Below, in pieces: positions 23,910-33,149 of a stretch of 64,000 nucleotides of DNA. The notes beneath the pieces were generated by a model, which was not told the origin of the DNA, searched no databases, and was given only the letters and a program-made list of their open reading frames with translations. Source of the DNA: CAYNST01 sp964434105 (GTDB lineage: Bacteria; Pseudomonadota; Gammaproteobacteria; Pseudomonadales; Cellvibrionaceae); contig CAYSTJ010000019.1 of NCBI GenBank assembly GCA_964434105.1, forward strand, positions 3,466 through 67,465, written 5' to 3'. Both the position numbers and the translations under genes were made by a program. Within the stretch, counting starts at the first letter, position 1; every line of letters begins with the position of its first letter.

Positions 23910-24815
23910 CTATCCCTTGCCTTTTGTCTTGTTGTTATGGGGTTTGGCTTCCCGTTCTATAAATTCAAAAATCAGGCCGGCCACGTCCAGGCCGGTGGCC
24001 CGCTCAATACCTTCCAGGCCAGGCGACGAATTCACCTCCATAACTACCGGGCCTCTCGCCGATTGCAGAATGTCCACGCCACAGACATTGAGCCCCATAA
24101 TCTTGGCCGCATTAACAGCCGTTGCGCGCTCTTCCTTGCTCAGCTTGACAACTTCGGCCGTTCCGCCTCGGTGCAGGTTAGAACGAAAGTCACCTTCAGC
24201 CCCCCTGCGTCTCATGGCCGCGACAACCTTGCCTCCGACTATAAAGCAGCGAATGTCGGAACCACCCGCTTCCTTGATAAATTCCTGTACCAGAATATTG
24301 GCTTTGAGATCCATAAAGGCTTCGATAATACTCTCCGCGACCTTTGCGGTATCCGCCAGCACCACGCCGATACCCTGTGTGCCCTCCAGCAGTTTGATAA
24401 CCACCGGTGCACCACCGACATTACGGATCAAATCCTGAATATTGCCAGGACGATTGGCAAAGCCGGTATGCGGCAGTCCGACGCCTTTTCGCGAAAGTAG
24501 CTGCAGAGAACGCAGTTTATCTCTGGACCGGCTGATCGCCACAGATTCATTTACGCAGAATGTCCCCATCACCTCGAACTGACGCACAACCGCCGTGCCG
24601 TAGAACGTAATTGATGCACCAATGCGCGGGATGACTGCGTCGTACTGCGGCAATTCCTCGCCGCGATACCGAACCGCAGGCCGACTACTGGTAACATCCA
24701 TGTAACAATGCAAAGTATCAACAATATCAATAATATGCCCCCTACTTTCTCCAATCTCCTTTAATCGACGCGTTGAATACAAATTTTTATTTCGACTGAG
24801 AATGGCAACTCGCAT
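23910..24815 (-). CDS. rimK: RimK, ATP-grasp ligase (ribosomal protein S6 glutamate ligase)
   Basis: Adds glutamate residues to the C-terminus of ribosomal protein S6 in E. coli; ATP-grasp fold. It has 301 residues. Evidence: N-terminal MRVAILSRNKNLYSTRRLKEIG, the lid RCFIVGGKVVAAMRRRGAEGDFRSN, the nucleotide/metal region VCGVDILQSARGPVVMEVNSSPG with the conserved Glu and Asn, and KLLEGTQGIGVVL. GGAT precedes the ATG. The aspartoacylase-like gene follows immediately. Confidence 0.92.
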   Translation of the reverse strand: MRVAILSRNKNLYSTRRLKEIGESRGHIIDIVDTLHCYMDVTSSRPAVRYRGEELPQYDAVIPRIGASITFYGTAVVRQFEVMGTFCVNESVAISRSRDKLRSLQLLSRKGVGLPHTGFANRPGNIQDLIRNVGGAPVVIKLLEGTQGIGVVLADTAKVAESIIEAFMDLKANILVQEFIKEAGGSDIRCFIVGGKVVAAMRRRGAEGDFRSNLHRGGTAEVVKLSKEERATAVNAAKIMGLNVCGVDILQSARGPVVMEVNSSPGLEGIERATGLDVAGLIFEFIEREAKPHNNKTKGKG

Positions 24816-25120
24816 TAGCCGGGGATCCTATTGGTGGGGGTTGATTATCTATACGCAAACCGCGCCCGTGCATACTACCCGATGCCGGATCTTCAGGGTA
24901 ACACCAGGTGTGTGATTAGAGCGGTAAGCCGGGCCGATTCGATCGCATCAGGTCAAATCGCCCGCTTTCCGATACCTTTTTGCCTGCATGTCTTTCGTAC
25001 AATGCGTTGCTTCCCTGCAGGCTTAGTTCATGGCGCGTCAGCCAGGCCAGATCGACGGGATGACACCGGAAAACGCTGCGGACTTTGATTATCGAATGAC
25101 CAACGAGTGCACGGGATTCA
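24816..25120. other. Intergenic region between rimK and sohB
   Basis: About 305 bases. It should contain the promoter of rimK (minus strand); an AT-rich stretch TATAGATAATC about 25 bases before the rimK ATG is a possible -10 area without a matching -35. A plus-strand frame beginning at 25030 runs antisense into sohB, has no ribosome site and resembles nothing, so I do not call it. No terminator for sohB was recognised. Confidence 0.4.
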
Positions 25121-26164
25121 CTAACCGGCCCAATAACGCATATTCAGCTGTGCGAGCAGGCGCAACGCCGTTTTCTCCAGCGCTGCCGACGCCGCCATTC
25201 CTACTTTTTCCGGTAGTGTTTTTTTATGCTCGTAGGTCACTGCAACAATATCGGCTTCCGGGAACTGGCTGGTCAGATATTCGTCACTGGTAATCAGCTC
25301 ATCCACGAGGTTCATGGCGTGCGCCCGACGTCCGAACCATACCTCACCGGTCGCTACAGATTCCACATCCAGCGTTTCCCGATTTTCCCTGATGAAGTCT
25401 TTGAACAGCAGGTGGATATCTTCAAGATCCTGCATAAATTTCTGCCGTCCCTTGTCGGTGTTTTCGCCAAACATAGTCAACGTTCTTTTATATTCGCCTG
25501 CGGTCAGCAGCTCATAATCAATATCATTTTTCTGAAGAACCTTATGGAAATTAGGTAGTTGTGCGACCACGCCGATGGACCCTATGACCGCAAAGGGGGC
25601 CGCCAGAATACGGTCCCCGACGCATGCCATCATATAGCCGCCACTGGCCGCCACCTTGTCGACACACACGGTCAATGGAATGGACCTGTCGGTAATCCGC
25701 TTTAACTGACTGGCCGCCAGACCGTAGCTATGCACCATGCCTCCCTGGCTCTCCAGGCGAACGACCACTTCGTCTCTGGGCTCTGCGAATGATAAAACGG
25801 CCGTAATCGATTCCCGCAGATCTTCAGTCGCCGATGCCTTGACGTCACCTTCAAAATCCAGCACAAAGACGCGCTTCTTCCGATTCTCACCGGTGTTTGC
25901 CTGCTGAGCTTTGCGTTCGGCTTTTTCGCGCTTTTTGCGGTCCTTGTCTAACTTTTTAAGCGCCTTCTGATCAAGCATTACGTCTCGTATTCTGTCGGCC
26001 ATTTCTTCAAAACGGTCATTGAGTGGCGTAACGACAATGCGACCTTTCTGCCGGTGCTGGCCTCGGGTGCTGGCTGACACGACAAAACTGATGATCACAC
26101 CAATAGCAATAACGATTGTTACGACTTTAGCGAGAAACAACCCATAATTACTGATAAATTCCAA
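25121..26164 (-). CDS. sohB: SohB, inner-membrane S49 peptidase
   Basis: Signal-peptide-peptidase-like serine protease facing the periplasm. It has 347 residues: an N-terminal membrane helix (about 9-30), a charged Lys/Arg/Glu-rich linker (about 63-97), then the S49 domain. The Ser-Lys dyad is Ser174 in KVAASGGYMMA and Lys226 in GEYKRTLTMFGEN. DFEGDVKASATEDLRE and SQGGMVHSYGLAASQ match E. coli SohB rather than the longer SppA. The preceding membrane-protein gene ends 72 bases upstream. Confidence 0.93.
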   Translation of the reverse strand: MEFISNYGLFLAKVVTIVIAIGVIISFVVSASTRGQHRQKGRIVVTPLNDRFEEMADRIRDVMLDQKALKKLDKDRKKREKAERKAQQANTGENRKKRVFVLDFEGDVKASATEDLRESITAVLSFAEPRDEVVVRLESQGGMVHSYGLAASQLKRITDRSIPLTVCVDKVAASGGYMMACVGDRILAAPFAVIGSIGVVAQLPNFHKVLQKNDIDYELLTAGEYKRTLTMFGENTDKGRQKFMQDLEDIHLLFKDFIRENRETLDVESVATGEVWFGRRAHAMNLVDELITSDEYLTSQFPEADIVAVTYEHKKTLPEKVGMAASAALEKTALRLLAQLNMRYWAG

Positions 26165-26236
26165 TCCATCCCCCTTATAAATCCTGAAACAGGATAATTA
26201 CCCGGCTGCAACCAACATGGCGCTACCGGATGCCAC

Positions 26237-26893
26237 TCATTTCCACAGGAAAACTGCCTCTTTTGCCGTGCTGTTCAACGGGCGCGCCTCCAGCCCGGAA
26301 AATGACAGCGCAAGCTCGTAGATAGCACCGTCGGCCATTGGCATATACGCGGCGCTGCCGTAGGAGGCTTCCAGAAAAGATATTTGATCTCTAAATTCGT
26401 ATGCCCACTGCCAAAGATCGACACCGACACTGGAGGGAATAACCTCGTATTCTGTGGGCACATTGGCGCGATCTTTCTCAATGGAGAGATAGCGGCCACT
26501 AATTCTATCCAATCGATAGCCGGATTTACCACCAATCTGTTCCATCCGGCCCTTCCACCGCAGTATTTTTGCGTCAATTTGCCACTGATCACCAATCAGT
26601 TCGTAATCATACGTTGTCTGAAAGTCCTGCATAGCCAGCGTGGCACGGAATGTATCGGGTTGAAGCAGCGAAAAACTAATGGTTGCAATAGGTTCATCCT
26701 GGAGCACCTGCCGATACTTGCGCAGATCCAGGGCCGCCAAACCACTAAGAATCGACAATGCAATAAAAAATAATCCGGTTAAGCCGCGAATCCAGCCGAG
26801 AAACCAGTTGCCACGCGAGACAATGCTAATCCCCATCGCGAGCACCAGAATGCACGCCAGACCGAGTGCAGCGGAGATGGAATCAAACACCAT
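26237..26893 (-). CDS. Two-helix membrane protein of unknown function, linked to nudC
   Basis: 218 residues from ATG at 26893, which overlaps the end of nudC by 11 bases (a TTG at 26911 is in frame but weaker). Two transmembrane helices (about residues 5-25 and 32-54) are followed by a soluble domain of about 160 residues, DEPIATISF to the C-terminus, rich in beta-type sequence and probably outside the membrane. I recognise no catalytic motif; a homologue follows nudC in Pseudomonas-type genomes as I recall. Function unknown. Confidence 0.7.
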   Translation of the reverse strand: MVFDSISAALGLACILVLAMGISIVSRGNWFLGWIRGLTGLFFIALSILSGLAALDLRKYRQVLQDEPIATISFSLLQPDTFRATLAMQDFQTTYDYELIGDQWQIDAKILRWKGRMEQIGGKSGYRLDRISGRYLSIEKDRANVPTEYEVIPSSVGVDLWQWAYEFRDQISFLEASYGSAAYMPMADGAIYELALSFSGLEARPLNSTAKEAVFLWK

Positions 26894-27713
26894 AGATGTT
26901 CTCGTCGCCAAAAAATGTCTGAATCAGCTGTCCCGACAGGGTTTCCCTGGGCGGAATATCGGGCAGATTGCTGGCATCGAACCAGCCGGCACGGGTGATC
27001 TCCTTTCCATCGACGCTAATGTCGCCCGACTGAAAATCAACAATAAAACCCAGCATTAACTGTCCGGGGAACGGCCAGGGTTGGCTGGCGATGTAGCGAG
27101 GATTGGCGCCGAACACACCGGTTTCCTCTCTGATCTCCCGCAGTACAGCCTGTTCTGCTGTTTCTCCCGGTTCGATAAAGCCGGCAACTACACTGTAGAA
27201 GCCGTCCTTAAAGCGTGCATTATGCGCCAGCAGACATTGGCCGTCACGCACAACAAGGCCCATGACGCACGGCGCAATCTGGGGGTAAAAGAATGTTGCA
27301 CAGCGCACACACACCATGGCGCGTTCCGACGCGTCCAAAACCGTCGGCGTGCCGCATTGCCCACAAAAACGATGCCGCGAATACCAGTTGCCAAGCTGCA
27401 GGGCCCTGCCTGCCAACATAAAAATCGCATCGTCCAGGATGCCCAGTTGTGATCTCAGCCCATCGACGGTAAACGCCGTTGCATCATAGTCAAGATCCAC
27501 GGGGTATAGGTGCAGAAAACAGGGCACCCCGTCCCACTCGGCAATATGCAGGGTAAACACCGGTTTTTGCGCAAGCGATGCGAGTTCTTCGTAGAAAAAA
27601 AGCGGATTCAGGCTGATCTTTGTCATCAGCAGCCTGCTTCCGACAACGCCAATTACACGGTCACGGGCAGATGGCACCAAGTCCGCGTTGTAGTCCGAGA
27701 TGGTAAAGGTCAT
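26883..27713 (-). CDS. nudC: NADH pyrophosphatase / NAD-RNA decapping hydrolase NudC
   Basis: Nudix hydrolase that splits NAD(H) into NMN(H) and AMP and removes NAD caps from RNA. It has 276 residues from ATG at 27713 (GTG at 27725 is an alternative). A zinc ribbon is formed by FCGQC and CVRC, the Nudix box GFIEPGETAEQAVLREIREE is near residue 180, and the diagnostic SQPWPFP array follows about 17 residues after it. An N-terminal domain as in E. coli NudC is present. Confidence 0.94.
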   Translation of the reverse strand: MTFTISDYNADLVPSARDRVIGVVGSRLLMTKISLNPLFFYEELASLAQKPVFTLHIAEWDGVPCFLHLYPVDLDYDATAFTVDGLRSQLGILDDAIFMLAGRALQLGNWYSRHRFCGQCGTPTVLDASERAMVCVRCATFFYPQIAPCVMGLVVRDGQCLLAHNARFKDGFYSVVAGFIEPGETAEQAVLREIREETGVFGANPRYIASQPWPFPGQLMLGFIVDFQSGDISVDGKEITRAGWFDASNLPDIPPRETLSGQLIQTFFGDENIYGV

Positions 27714-27771
27714 TGGCAAACGCACCCCAATGCGGAAGCACTGACAGCGTTAAAAAGGCACGCCGGTTGGA

Positions 27772-29517
27772 TTAATGGCCGCCAGCGGCGGTTTTGGTTC
27801 TGGCTGCCCGGTTGACCGGATAACCCAGTGCAGCGACGCTTTCTTCAGCGATCTGCAGCGCAGAATCGTCCAGTTTGGCGGCAATGGTAGCGGTGTCCAG
27901 AAAATATTCAACACTTATAATTGCATCTGCAAACGTCTCCAGCAGTTCTTTAATGGCCGCCGGCTGCTTACCACTCAATAAAACATCGTCGACAAAGGCA
28001 ACACAGCAACCGAGAACTGTCGCCGCACGGACACGCTTCAGCATGTACAAACCACCGCGAACGGAATTGAGCGTCCTTGAAATATTGCTGATATGGCCCG
28101 GATCGAAATTCGATTCGGTAAATGCAGTCACCGCGCGTTTGCACAGGGACAGACCAGCTTCACACTCCTGAAGCACAATTTTTTCGGCTTGGGACAGTTC
28201 GTTGTCCGATATTACCCGGTTCTGGCTATCCTCACTGGAGTTCGCGAGATCAGCACCGGAAAGCTTTGCATATTCCAGCGAATGCACTGCGCTTTCGACA
28301 TACAGCAATGTCTTGGCAAGATGCTCCAGCTCCAGCTCGGTTATCTCCGCATCATTTTGCCAGCTTTTGACCCGGTTCAATTCGTCTTTCAACGAAGCGC
28401 TCGGCCCCAGCATACCAACAACGTTCAGCGAATCGGCGATGTTCGCCAGACTTTCCCGCAGACCATCCACATCATCTATCGTCCGGATACCCTGCGCCGA
28501 GGTCTCCAGGACCTTTTTGACGTTATTGACCTCGCCGTTCAGCACCCGCACAAGGGCATGAATAGTCGCTGAACTCGGCCCCTTGAGGGATTGTCGCTCA
28601 GCACTCAGCTGCTGTTCACTCAGGGCCTGTCTGCGTACCCCGTAGTGGAGCAATATGTTCTGGACCTGCGGATTCTGCGACCCGGACAGGGACAGCAGGT
28701 AGAGGAGTTCTTTAATCAAACCTTTGGGAGCCGCCGCCTGGTAGGCAGCCCGCCCGCCTTTTTGCACCTGGCGAATAATCCGGTCGATGCGGCTTAATAG
28801 CATTTTTCTGGGTTCTATAACCTCCATTTTTTCGCTAATCATGGTTTCGATGACCAGGTTGGACATCCACCATAAAACCGCCAGGGGTTTATCGTTCCCG
28901 AGTCGCTGCATCCGGATCAGGGCGCGCCGCATCAAAGCCAGCGAGGCCGGAATTTGCTTATTTCGAAGAATACCCAGTAAGCCCAGTTGATACATATGGC
29001 GCAACCGTACCAGCAACGCCTTGAATTCCGCATCTGTCACTACAATGGGTTCGACCGCAGAAGGCACCGGCGAATTTCCGATATTGGCGTGGAAGAAGAA
29101 GCTTTCCGGCAACAGCGGTTCACGTCGGTATTTGCGGAGATCGTTGATGTACGGGATCAATAAAACGGGCAGAACACGTTCATTTTGCTGCACATATTCC
29201 AAATAACGCGTCAGGACGAAAAATGTATTGCTGACCAGCTCAATATTCTTCTCGACGACAGGCTCAGAGTTGCCGGGTTCAATAAGGTTGGCGGTTTCCA
29301 GCAATTCTTCGGTCAACATACTGGCGCCTTTCAACTCCAGGACCTTGAGGATGCCGAGAATCTGCCGGATACCATTAATACAGGCCTGCAGATTATTGAT
29401 TTCCTGATATGAAGACACATAGACTTCCAGATCCCTGGCCGCCTGCTCTATTGTGGACAGTAATTCATCCCGCACCATATGGAGCGACTGAAAGCTGACG
29501 GTATCCGGCCTGTTCAC
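27772..29517 (-). CDS. fimL: FimL-like twitching-motility regulator (ChpA N-terminal homologue without phosphotransfer site)
   Basis: In Pseudomonas aeruginosa FimL supports type IV pilus function and cAMP/Vfr signalling. The protein here has 581 residues from GTG at 29517, with AGGA 8 bases upstream; the frame continues to 29607 but those residues look non-coding. Evidence: the start SFQSLHMVRDELLSTIEQA, LLPESFFFHANIG (near 170), helical bundles resembling ChpA Hpt-like repeats, and RGGLYMLKRVRAATVLG near the end. The His-containing HxxKG phosphotransfer motif is absent, as in FimL. Location beside nudC is the same as in P. aeruginosa. No pilus genes occur in the window. Confidence 0.78.
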   Translation of the reverse strand: MNRPDTVSFQSLHMVRDELLSTIEQAARDLEVYVSSYQEINNLQACINGIRQILGILKVLELKGASMLTEELLETANLIEPGNSEPVVEKNIELVSNTFFVLTRYLEYVQQNERVLPVLLIPYINDLRKYRREPLLPESFFFHANIGNSPVPSAVEPIVVTDAEFKALLVRLRHMYQLGLLGILRNKQIPASLALMRRALIRMQRLGNDKPLAVLWWMSNLVIETMISEKMEVIEPRKMLLSRIDRIIRQVQKGGRAAYQAAAPKGLIKELLYLLSLSGSQNPQVQNILLHYGVRRQALSEQQLSAERQSLKGPSSATIHALVRVLNGEVNNVKKVLETSAQGIRTIDDVDGLRESLANIADSLNVVGMLGPSASLKDELNRVKSWQNDAEITELELEHLAKTLLYVESAVHSLEYAKLSGADLANSSEDSQNRVISDNELSQAEKIVLQECEAGLSLCKRAVTAFTESNFDPGHISNISRTLNSVRGGLYMLKRVRAATVLGCCVAFVDDVLLSGKQPAAIKELLETFADAIISVEYFLDTATIAAKLDDSALQIAEESVAALGYPVNRAARTKTAAGGH

Positions 29518-30187
29518 TCTTGATATCCTGTTCCGAAACCGATGGCCGCTACTACCATCGACAAAAAATAAGCTGTATTGCCCCGCCTCCAATTCGACAA
29601 GGGGCAAACAGAGTGTCGCTCTCCCAAGCGGAGTTCGAATCGGTTCTTATAATGATTGCTTTTAATTTCGACCATTTATGCCCGCATCTTAAGTAAATAT
29701 CGCGTCTTTGTCACTGAGTGTGGTAAACATGCCAAAAAAATGCCAATCCGGATCGGGCAACGCTGCTGAAAAACCTGGCTGCCGAATTGCCGGACAAAAC
29801 TGGAACAGGCTGGAATTAGAACCATCCGACAGCTATTTCCCGGGCAATGTACTTAAAGAGTATAGGCAGAAAACTGGAAGCGCGGGCCGTGTGCAGAATG
29901 GCCGCTGTCTTCCCCTGCCTTCAGCCCACCCACTCGCCAGTGACCCTAAGGCAGTCTGTCAAATTTGAAATTATCGATAACTATGCCGTAAAGGCTGGGT
30001 ATGCGCCTGTATACACCCGATTTGCGCCGCGCCTGAAACCGGGGTTGTGGTAAAAATGGTCACGAACCGATAGACACAGGCTTGCACGCCGAACGCCTCA
30101 GCCCGGCGACACAACCTGAATCGCTGCGTCATAAGCGGAGCAGCCGCCATTATTATTCGTCATTAATCAATTGTATGACACATCTGG
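29518..30187. other. Long intergenic region between fimL and dnaQ
   Basis: 670 bases. Several short frames exist (for example on the plus strand from 29708) but none has a ribosome site or recognisable sequence. A stretch at 30016-30095 shares two blocks with the MITE-like elements. The fimL promoter should lie near 29640-29700 on the minus strand (TTATAAG at about 29646-29652 is a possible -10). No terminator was recognised. Confidence 0.4.
30016..30095 (+). repeat. Possible decayed fragment of the MITE-like element (copy D)
   Basis: CCCGATTTGC (30016-30025) and GTAAAAATGGTCACGAACC (30050-30068) match blocks found in the same order in copies A and C (CCCGATTTGC, then GTAAAAAATGGTCACAAACC in copy C), with 14 extra bases between. 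An ACAGG block and GAACGCC follow in order as in copy A. No inverted terminal repeats or direct repeats survive. Could be chance, but two ordered matches in a gene-free stretch favour a relic. Confidence 0.35.
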
Positions 30188-30919
30188 TTAATTTCCAGCG
30201 ATCTGTTCGTCGAGCTGGCGCCATTTACATCCACCGCCAGACGCCTTGTCGATGGCAAGGAGCTTTTGCCTGTGCAACGTCAATTCATGTTCGCTCGCCC
30301 TTATGACCCTGAGTGGCGCGCGGGCATTGCTGATAAAGTTGACGGCAGCCGGACCGCTACTGGATTCTATGGCGCGATCTTCATCGGAACCGAGATTAAG
30401 TGCAGTCTGTCCGCCCGTCATCAGCAGATAGACATCAGCCAGTATCTCGGCGTCCAGCAACGCGCCATGCAGATCCCGCTGGGTGTTGTCCACGCCGTAG
30501 CGCTTGCACAGCGCATCCAGGCTGTTACGCTGCCCGGGATGCCGCTGCCGGGCCAACGCCAGCGTATCCAGCACCGTGCACACCTCTGTCACCGATGGTA
30601 TTCCGAGCAACGCAAACTCGTGATCGATAAAACCGATATCGAACGGCGCATTGTGAATGACCAGTTCGGCACCTGCTACAAAATCCAGAAATGCCTGGGC
30701 AATTGCCGAAAACTGCGGCTTGTCGACCAGGAACTCATTCGTTATGCCATGCACCTGGATCGCTCCGCTCTCCACCTCCCGATCCGGATTAATATATTGA
30801 TGATAGTGGTTGCCAGTCAGGCGGCGATCAACCAGCTCAACGCAGCCAACTTCGATAATCCGGTGACCTTGCTGGGGGTCGAGGCCCGTTGTCTCTGTGT
30901 CCAGTATAATTTGTCGCAT
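30188..30919 (-). CDS. dnaQ: DNA polymerase III epsilon subunit (3'-5' proofreading exonuclease)
   Basis: Proofreads replication errors as part of the polymerase III core. It has 243 residues. Exo motifs: ILDTETTG (Asp7, Glu9), HNAPFDIGFIDHE (near residue 96), and the HGALLDAEILADVYLLM motif (near 160, His and Asp). The C-terminal tail after about residue 185 is the flexible part that binds the alpha subunit. Its ATG overlaps the stop of rnhA by one base (TAATG), so the two are coupled. Confidence 0.95.
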   Translation of the reverse strand: MRQIILDTETTGLDPQQGHRIIEVGCVELVDRRLTGNHYHQYINPDREVESGAIQVHGITNEFLVDKPQFSAIAQAFLDFVAGAELVIHNAPFDIGFIDHEFALLGIPSVTEVCTVLDTLALARQRHPGQRNSLDALCKRYGVDNTQRDLHGALLDAEILADVYLLMTGGQTALNLGSDEDRAIESSSGPAAVNFISNARAPLRVIRASEHELTLHRQKLLAIDKASGGGCKWRQLDEQIAGN

Positions 30920-31362
30920 TACTGCTTCAACGCCTCCGTCACGCCCAGGTTGGCAAGCTCGTCTGCCACATCATTCTCCCGATGGCCACTATGACCTTTC
31001 ACCCAGTGCCAGCTCACGGTATGCTGTGCAGCAAGGTCATCCAGTTGTCGCCAGAGGTCTGCGTTTTTGACATCCTGGCGGGCAGCGGTCTTCCAGCCAT
31101 TCTTTTTCCACTTGATCATCCACTCGGTAATCCCTTTGCGCACATATTGCGAATCGGTTGTTATAACCACCTCGCAGGGCATTTTCAGTTGGTCCAGCGC
31201 TTTGATCGCCGCAAGTAACTCCATACGATTATTGGTCGTAAGCCTGTCGCCACCATACAGCCGCTTTTCCTTATCGCCATATCGCAAAAGCGCTCCCCAA
31301 CCGCCGGGCCCGGGATTGCCTTTACAGGCTCCATCGGTAAAGATTTCTACTTTTTTAGTCAC
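30919..31362 (-). CDS. rnhA: Ribonuclease HI
   Basis: Degrades the RNA strand of RNA-DNA hybrids. It has 147 residues. The four acidic catalytic residues are in place: Asp10 (FTDGACKGNPG), Glu48 (NNRMELLAAI), Asp70 (TTDSQYV) and Asp134 region (HRENDVADELA). The basic handle WKKNGWKTAARQDVKN is present. It lies between the methyltransferase gene (14 bases upstream) and dnaQ (overlapping), the usual gammaproteobacterial rnhA-dnaQ arrangement. Confidence 0.96.
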   Translation of the reverse strand: MTKKVEIFTDGACKGNPGPGGWGALLRYGDKEKRLYGGDRLTTNNRMELLAAIKALDQLKMPCEVVITTDSQYVRKGITEWMIKWKKNGWKTAARQDVKNADLWRQLDDLAAQHTVSWHWVKGHSGHRENDVADELANLGVTEALKQ

Positions 31363-31376
31363 ATTAACAACTTAAT

Positions 31377-32219
31377 TTATTCAGAAGAGTCAGAAACCCT
31401 GGGGTTTCGCACGAGGGTCAATCGGGCAGCCGAACGAGCGGACAGCGCGCGCTTACCCACGGGCAGACGATGCGGCTTCTCCCAGCTCGGGGTAATCGGC
31501 GTGAGACTGGCGCGATCCTTGCGCGCAACCAGGCAGTAATAGTTACCAAAAGGCGCGTGCCACCGATGCAGGAGCCGGCCAAACGCACCCGGTCTGCTTT
31601 TTGCCCGCCGCGATTGCCACGGAAACGCGTAAAACCCATTATGAATACGAAGCGTATTACAGTCCAGAAACTGGAGCCAGTCCGATACCCTGGACTTTGC
31701 CAGACTGTTGCGACGCCAGATGGGTTTGGATGAAAACACCTGCGCGAAAGGCTTGCATAGCCCCATTGGACTGTAGGGGTTGAAACCAAAAACTATGATA
31801 TACCCGCGGGCAATGGTAACACGACTCGCCTCTTTCAGGACCTGGTGGGGGTTATTGGAAAACTCAAGTACGTGATGAAGAATGGTGACATCGACCTGTT
31901 CATCCTCCAGTGGAAGCGCATCCAGCGCACTGAACATGCCGACATCGGCCGTTTCATCCGGTGTACCGGCGCCGACAGAAAAACAGTGACAGATTCGGCT
32001 GTTTTCGTAGAGTCGTACTTTCCGGCTTATACTAAGCTGCATGAGGTGATAGCCAAACAGGTAGCTGAGCTCTTCATCCAGCAGTTGCTGCTCCTGCACG
32101 AGCATTTGCTGCCCGGCCGGCGTGTCAAACCAGCGTTCGAGTGCCTTGGTTGTAGTATCGAGTCCGCTAACCTGCTGACGATTGCGAATGTGCGAGAAGC
32201 TCTTGCGTAGGAAAGCCAT
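31377..32219 (-). CDS. Class I SAM-dependent methyltransferase upstream of rnhA
   Basis: 280 residues, substrate unknown. The Rossmann core is recognisable (FSALDALPLEDEQVDVTILHHVLEFSNNPHQVLKEASRVTI, seen in pieces around residues 95-140). The first SAM-binding glycine motif is degenerate (CFSVGAGTPDE). The basic C-terminal region (RRAKSRPGAF to the end) could contact nucleic acid or lipid. Conserved next to rnhA-dnaQ and gloB in Pseudomonas-type genomes. It is divergent from gloB with about 70 bases between the starts. Confidence 0.82.
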   Translation of the reverse strand: MAFLRKSFSHIRNRQQVSGLDTTTKALERWFDTPAGQQMLVQEQQLLDEELSYLFGYHLMQLSISRKVRLYENSRICHCFSVGAGTPDETADVGMFSALDALPLEDEQVDVTILHHVLEFSNNPHQVLKEASRVTIARGYIIVFGFNPYSPMGLCKPFAQVFSSKPIWRRNSLAKSRVSDWLQFLDCNTLRIHNGFYAFPWQSRRAKSRPGAFGRLLHRWHAPFGNYYCLVARKDRASLTPITPSWEKPHRLPVGKRALSARSAARLTLVRNPRVSDSSE

Positions 32220-32289
32220 GCCAGGACCTCGCTGCCATTTTAGTACGGGTCATTATTAACCATGATCTGCTCAACAAACAAGATGCCAT

Positions 32290-33057
32290 ATGCTGGTGAC
32301 ACCGATTCCAACCTTCCAAACCAACTACATCTGGTTGATCCACTGTCCGGGCACCAACGATGCCTGGGTAGTGGATCCCGGCGACGACCAGCCGGTCATC
32401 GATTTTCTCAATGCAAATTCCATGACGCTGAAAGGCATTCTGATAACACACAAACACTGGGATCATGTTAGCGGGCTGCCCGGTTTGACTGCCCGTTATT
32501 CCGTTCCAGTCTACGGGCCGCATAACTCGCCAGTTCAGGCGTTGACCCATAGACTCCGTGAAGGGGATACCATCGGCCTCGGCCGCATCACGGTCAAAGT
32601 ACTGGAAACGCCCGGCCACACGGACGACCATATCGTCTATTATAGTGCCGGGACCAATATGCTTTTCTGCGGAGACACCGTTTTCTCGGCGGGCTGCGGA
32701 CGCCTGTTCGACGGTACCCTGGAGGCGATGTACGACGCGATTCTGCGCATCAGAAGCCTTCCGGACGAAACAGTAATTTATTGTGCACACGAGTATACAA
32801 TGCAGAACCTTGAATTTGCGCAGGCCGTCGAGCCGTCGAACGATGCCCTGGTCCGACACAGACTCTGGTGTCAACACGCGATTGAACAGCGACGTCCGAC
32901 ACTTCCGACTACCGTCCAGCTGGAAAAGTTGATCAACCCTTTTATGCGCTGCGACGTAGCTGAAGTCCAACGGACGGCGTCCGACCGGGTGACCGGAGTC
33001 ACAGGAAAACCGTTTGAAACGTTTAAAGTTTTGCGCGAATGGAAAAATCGCTATTAG
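32290..33057 (+). CDS. gloB: Hydroxyacylglutathione hydrolase (glyoxalase II)
   Basis: Hydrolyses S-lactoylglutathione to lactate and glutathione in methylglyoxal detoxification. It has 255 residues, metallo-beta-lactamase fold. Metal ligands: THKHWDH (His54, His56, Asp58, His59), ETPGHTDDH (near 112), GDTVFSAGCGRLFDGT (near 134) and CAHEYT (near 172). The C-terminal helices and ending REWKNRY are typical of GloB and bind glutathione. Confidence 0.95.
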   Translation: MLVTPIPTFQTNYIWLIHCPGTNDAWVVDPGDDQPVIDFLNANSMTLKGILITHKHWDHVSGLPGLTARYSVPVYGPHNSPVQALTHRLREGDTIGLGRITVKVLETPGHTDDHIVYYSAGTNMLFCGDTVFSAGCGRLFDGTLEAMYDAILRIRSLPDETVIYCAHEYTMQNLEFAQAVEPSNDALVRHRLWCQHAIEQRRPTLPTTVQLEKLINPFMRCDVAEVQRTASDRVTGVTGKPFETFKVLREWKNRY

Positions 33058-33149
33058 TTCTCTTTTTCTCCGACATTTCGAATTTGCTGGCGGCGTGAAC
33101 TTCGCTAGAATTTGTATGTGTGCTCACAAAATTGGATATTTTTTAGTCA

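Noticed and set aside
25030..25293. Plus-strand frame of 87 codons between rimK and sohB
   Set aside because: No ribosome site, no recognisable family, and it runs antisense through the end of sohB.
29708..29968. Small frame in the fimL-dnaQ gap
   Set aside because: No ribosome site, no codon pattern and no family; the region looks like decayed sequence.
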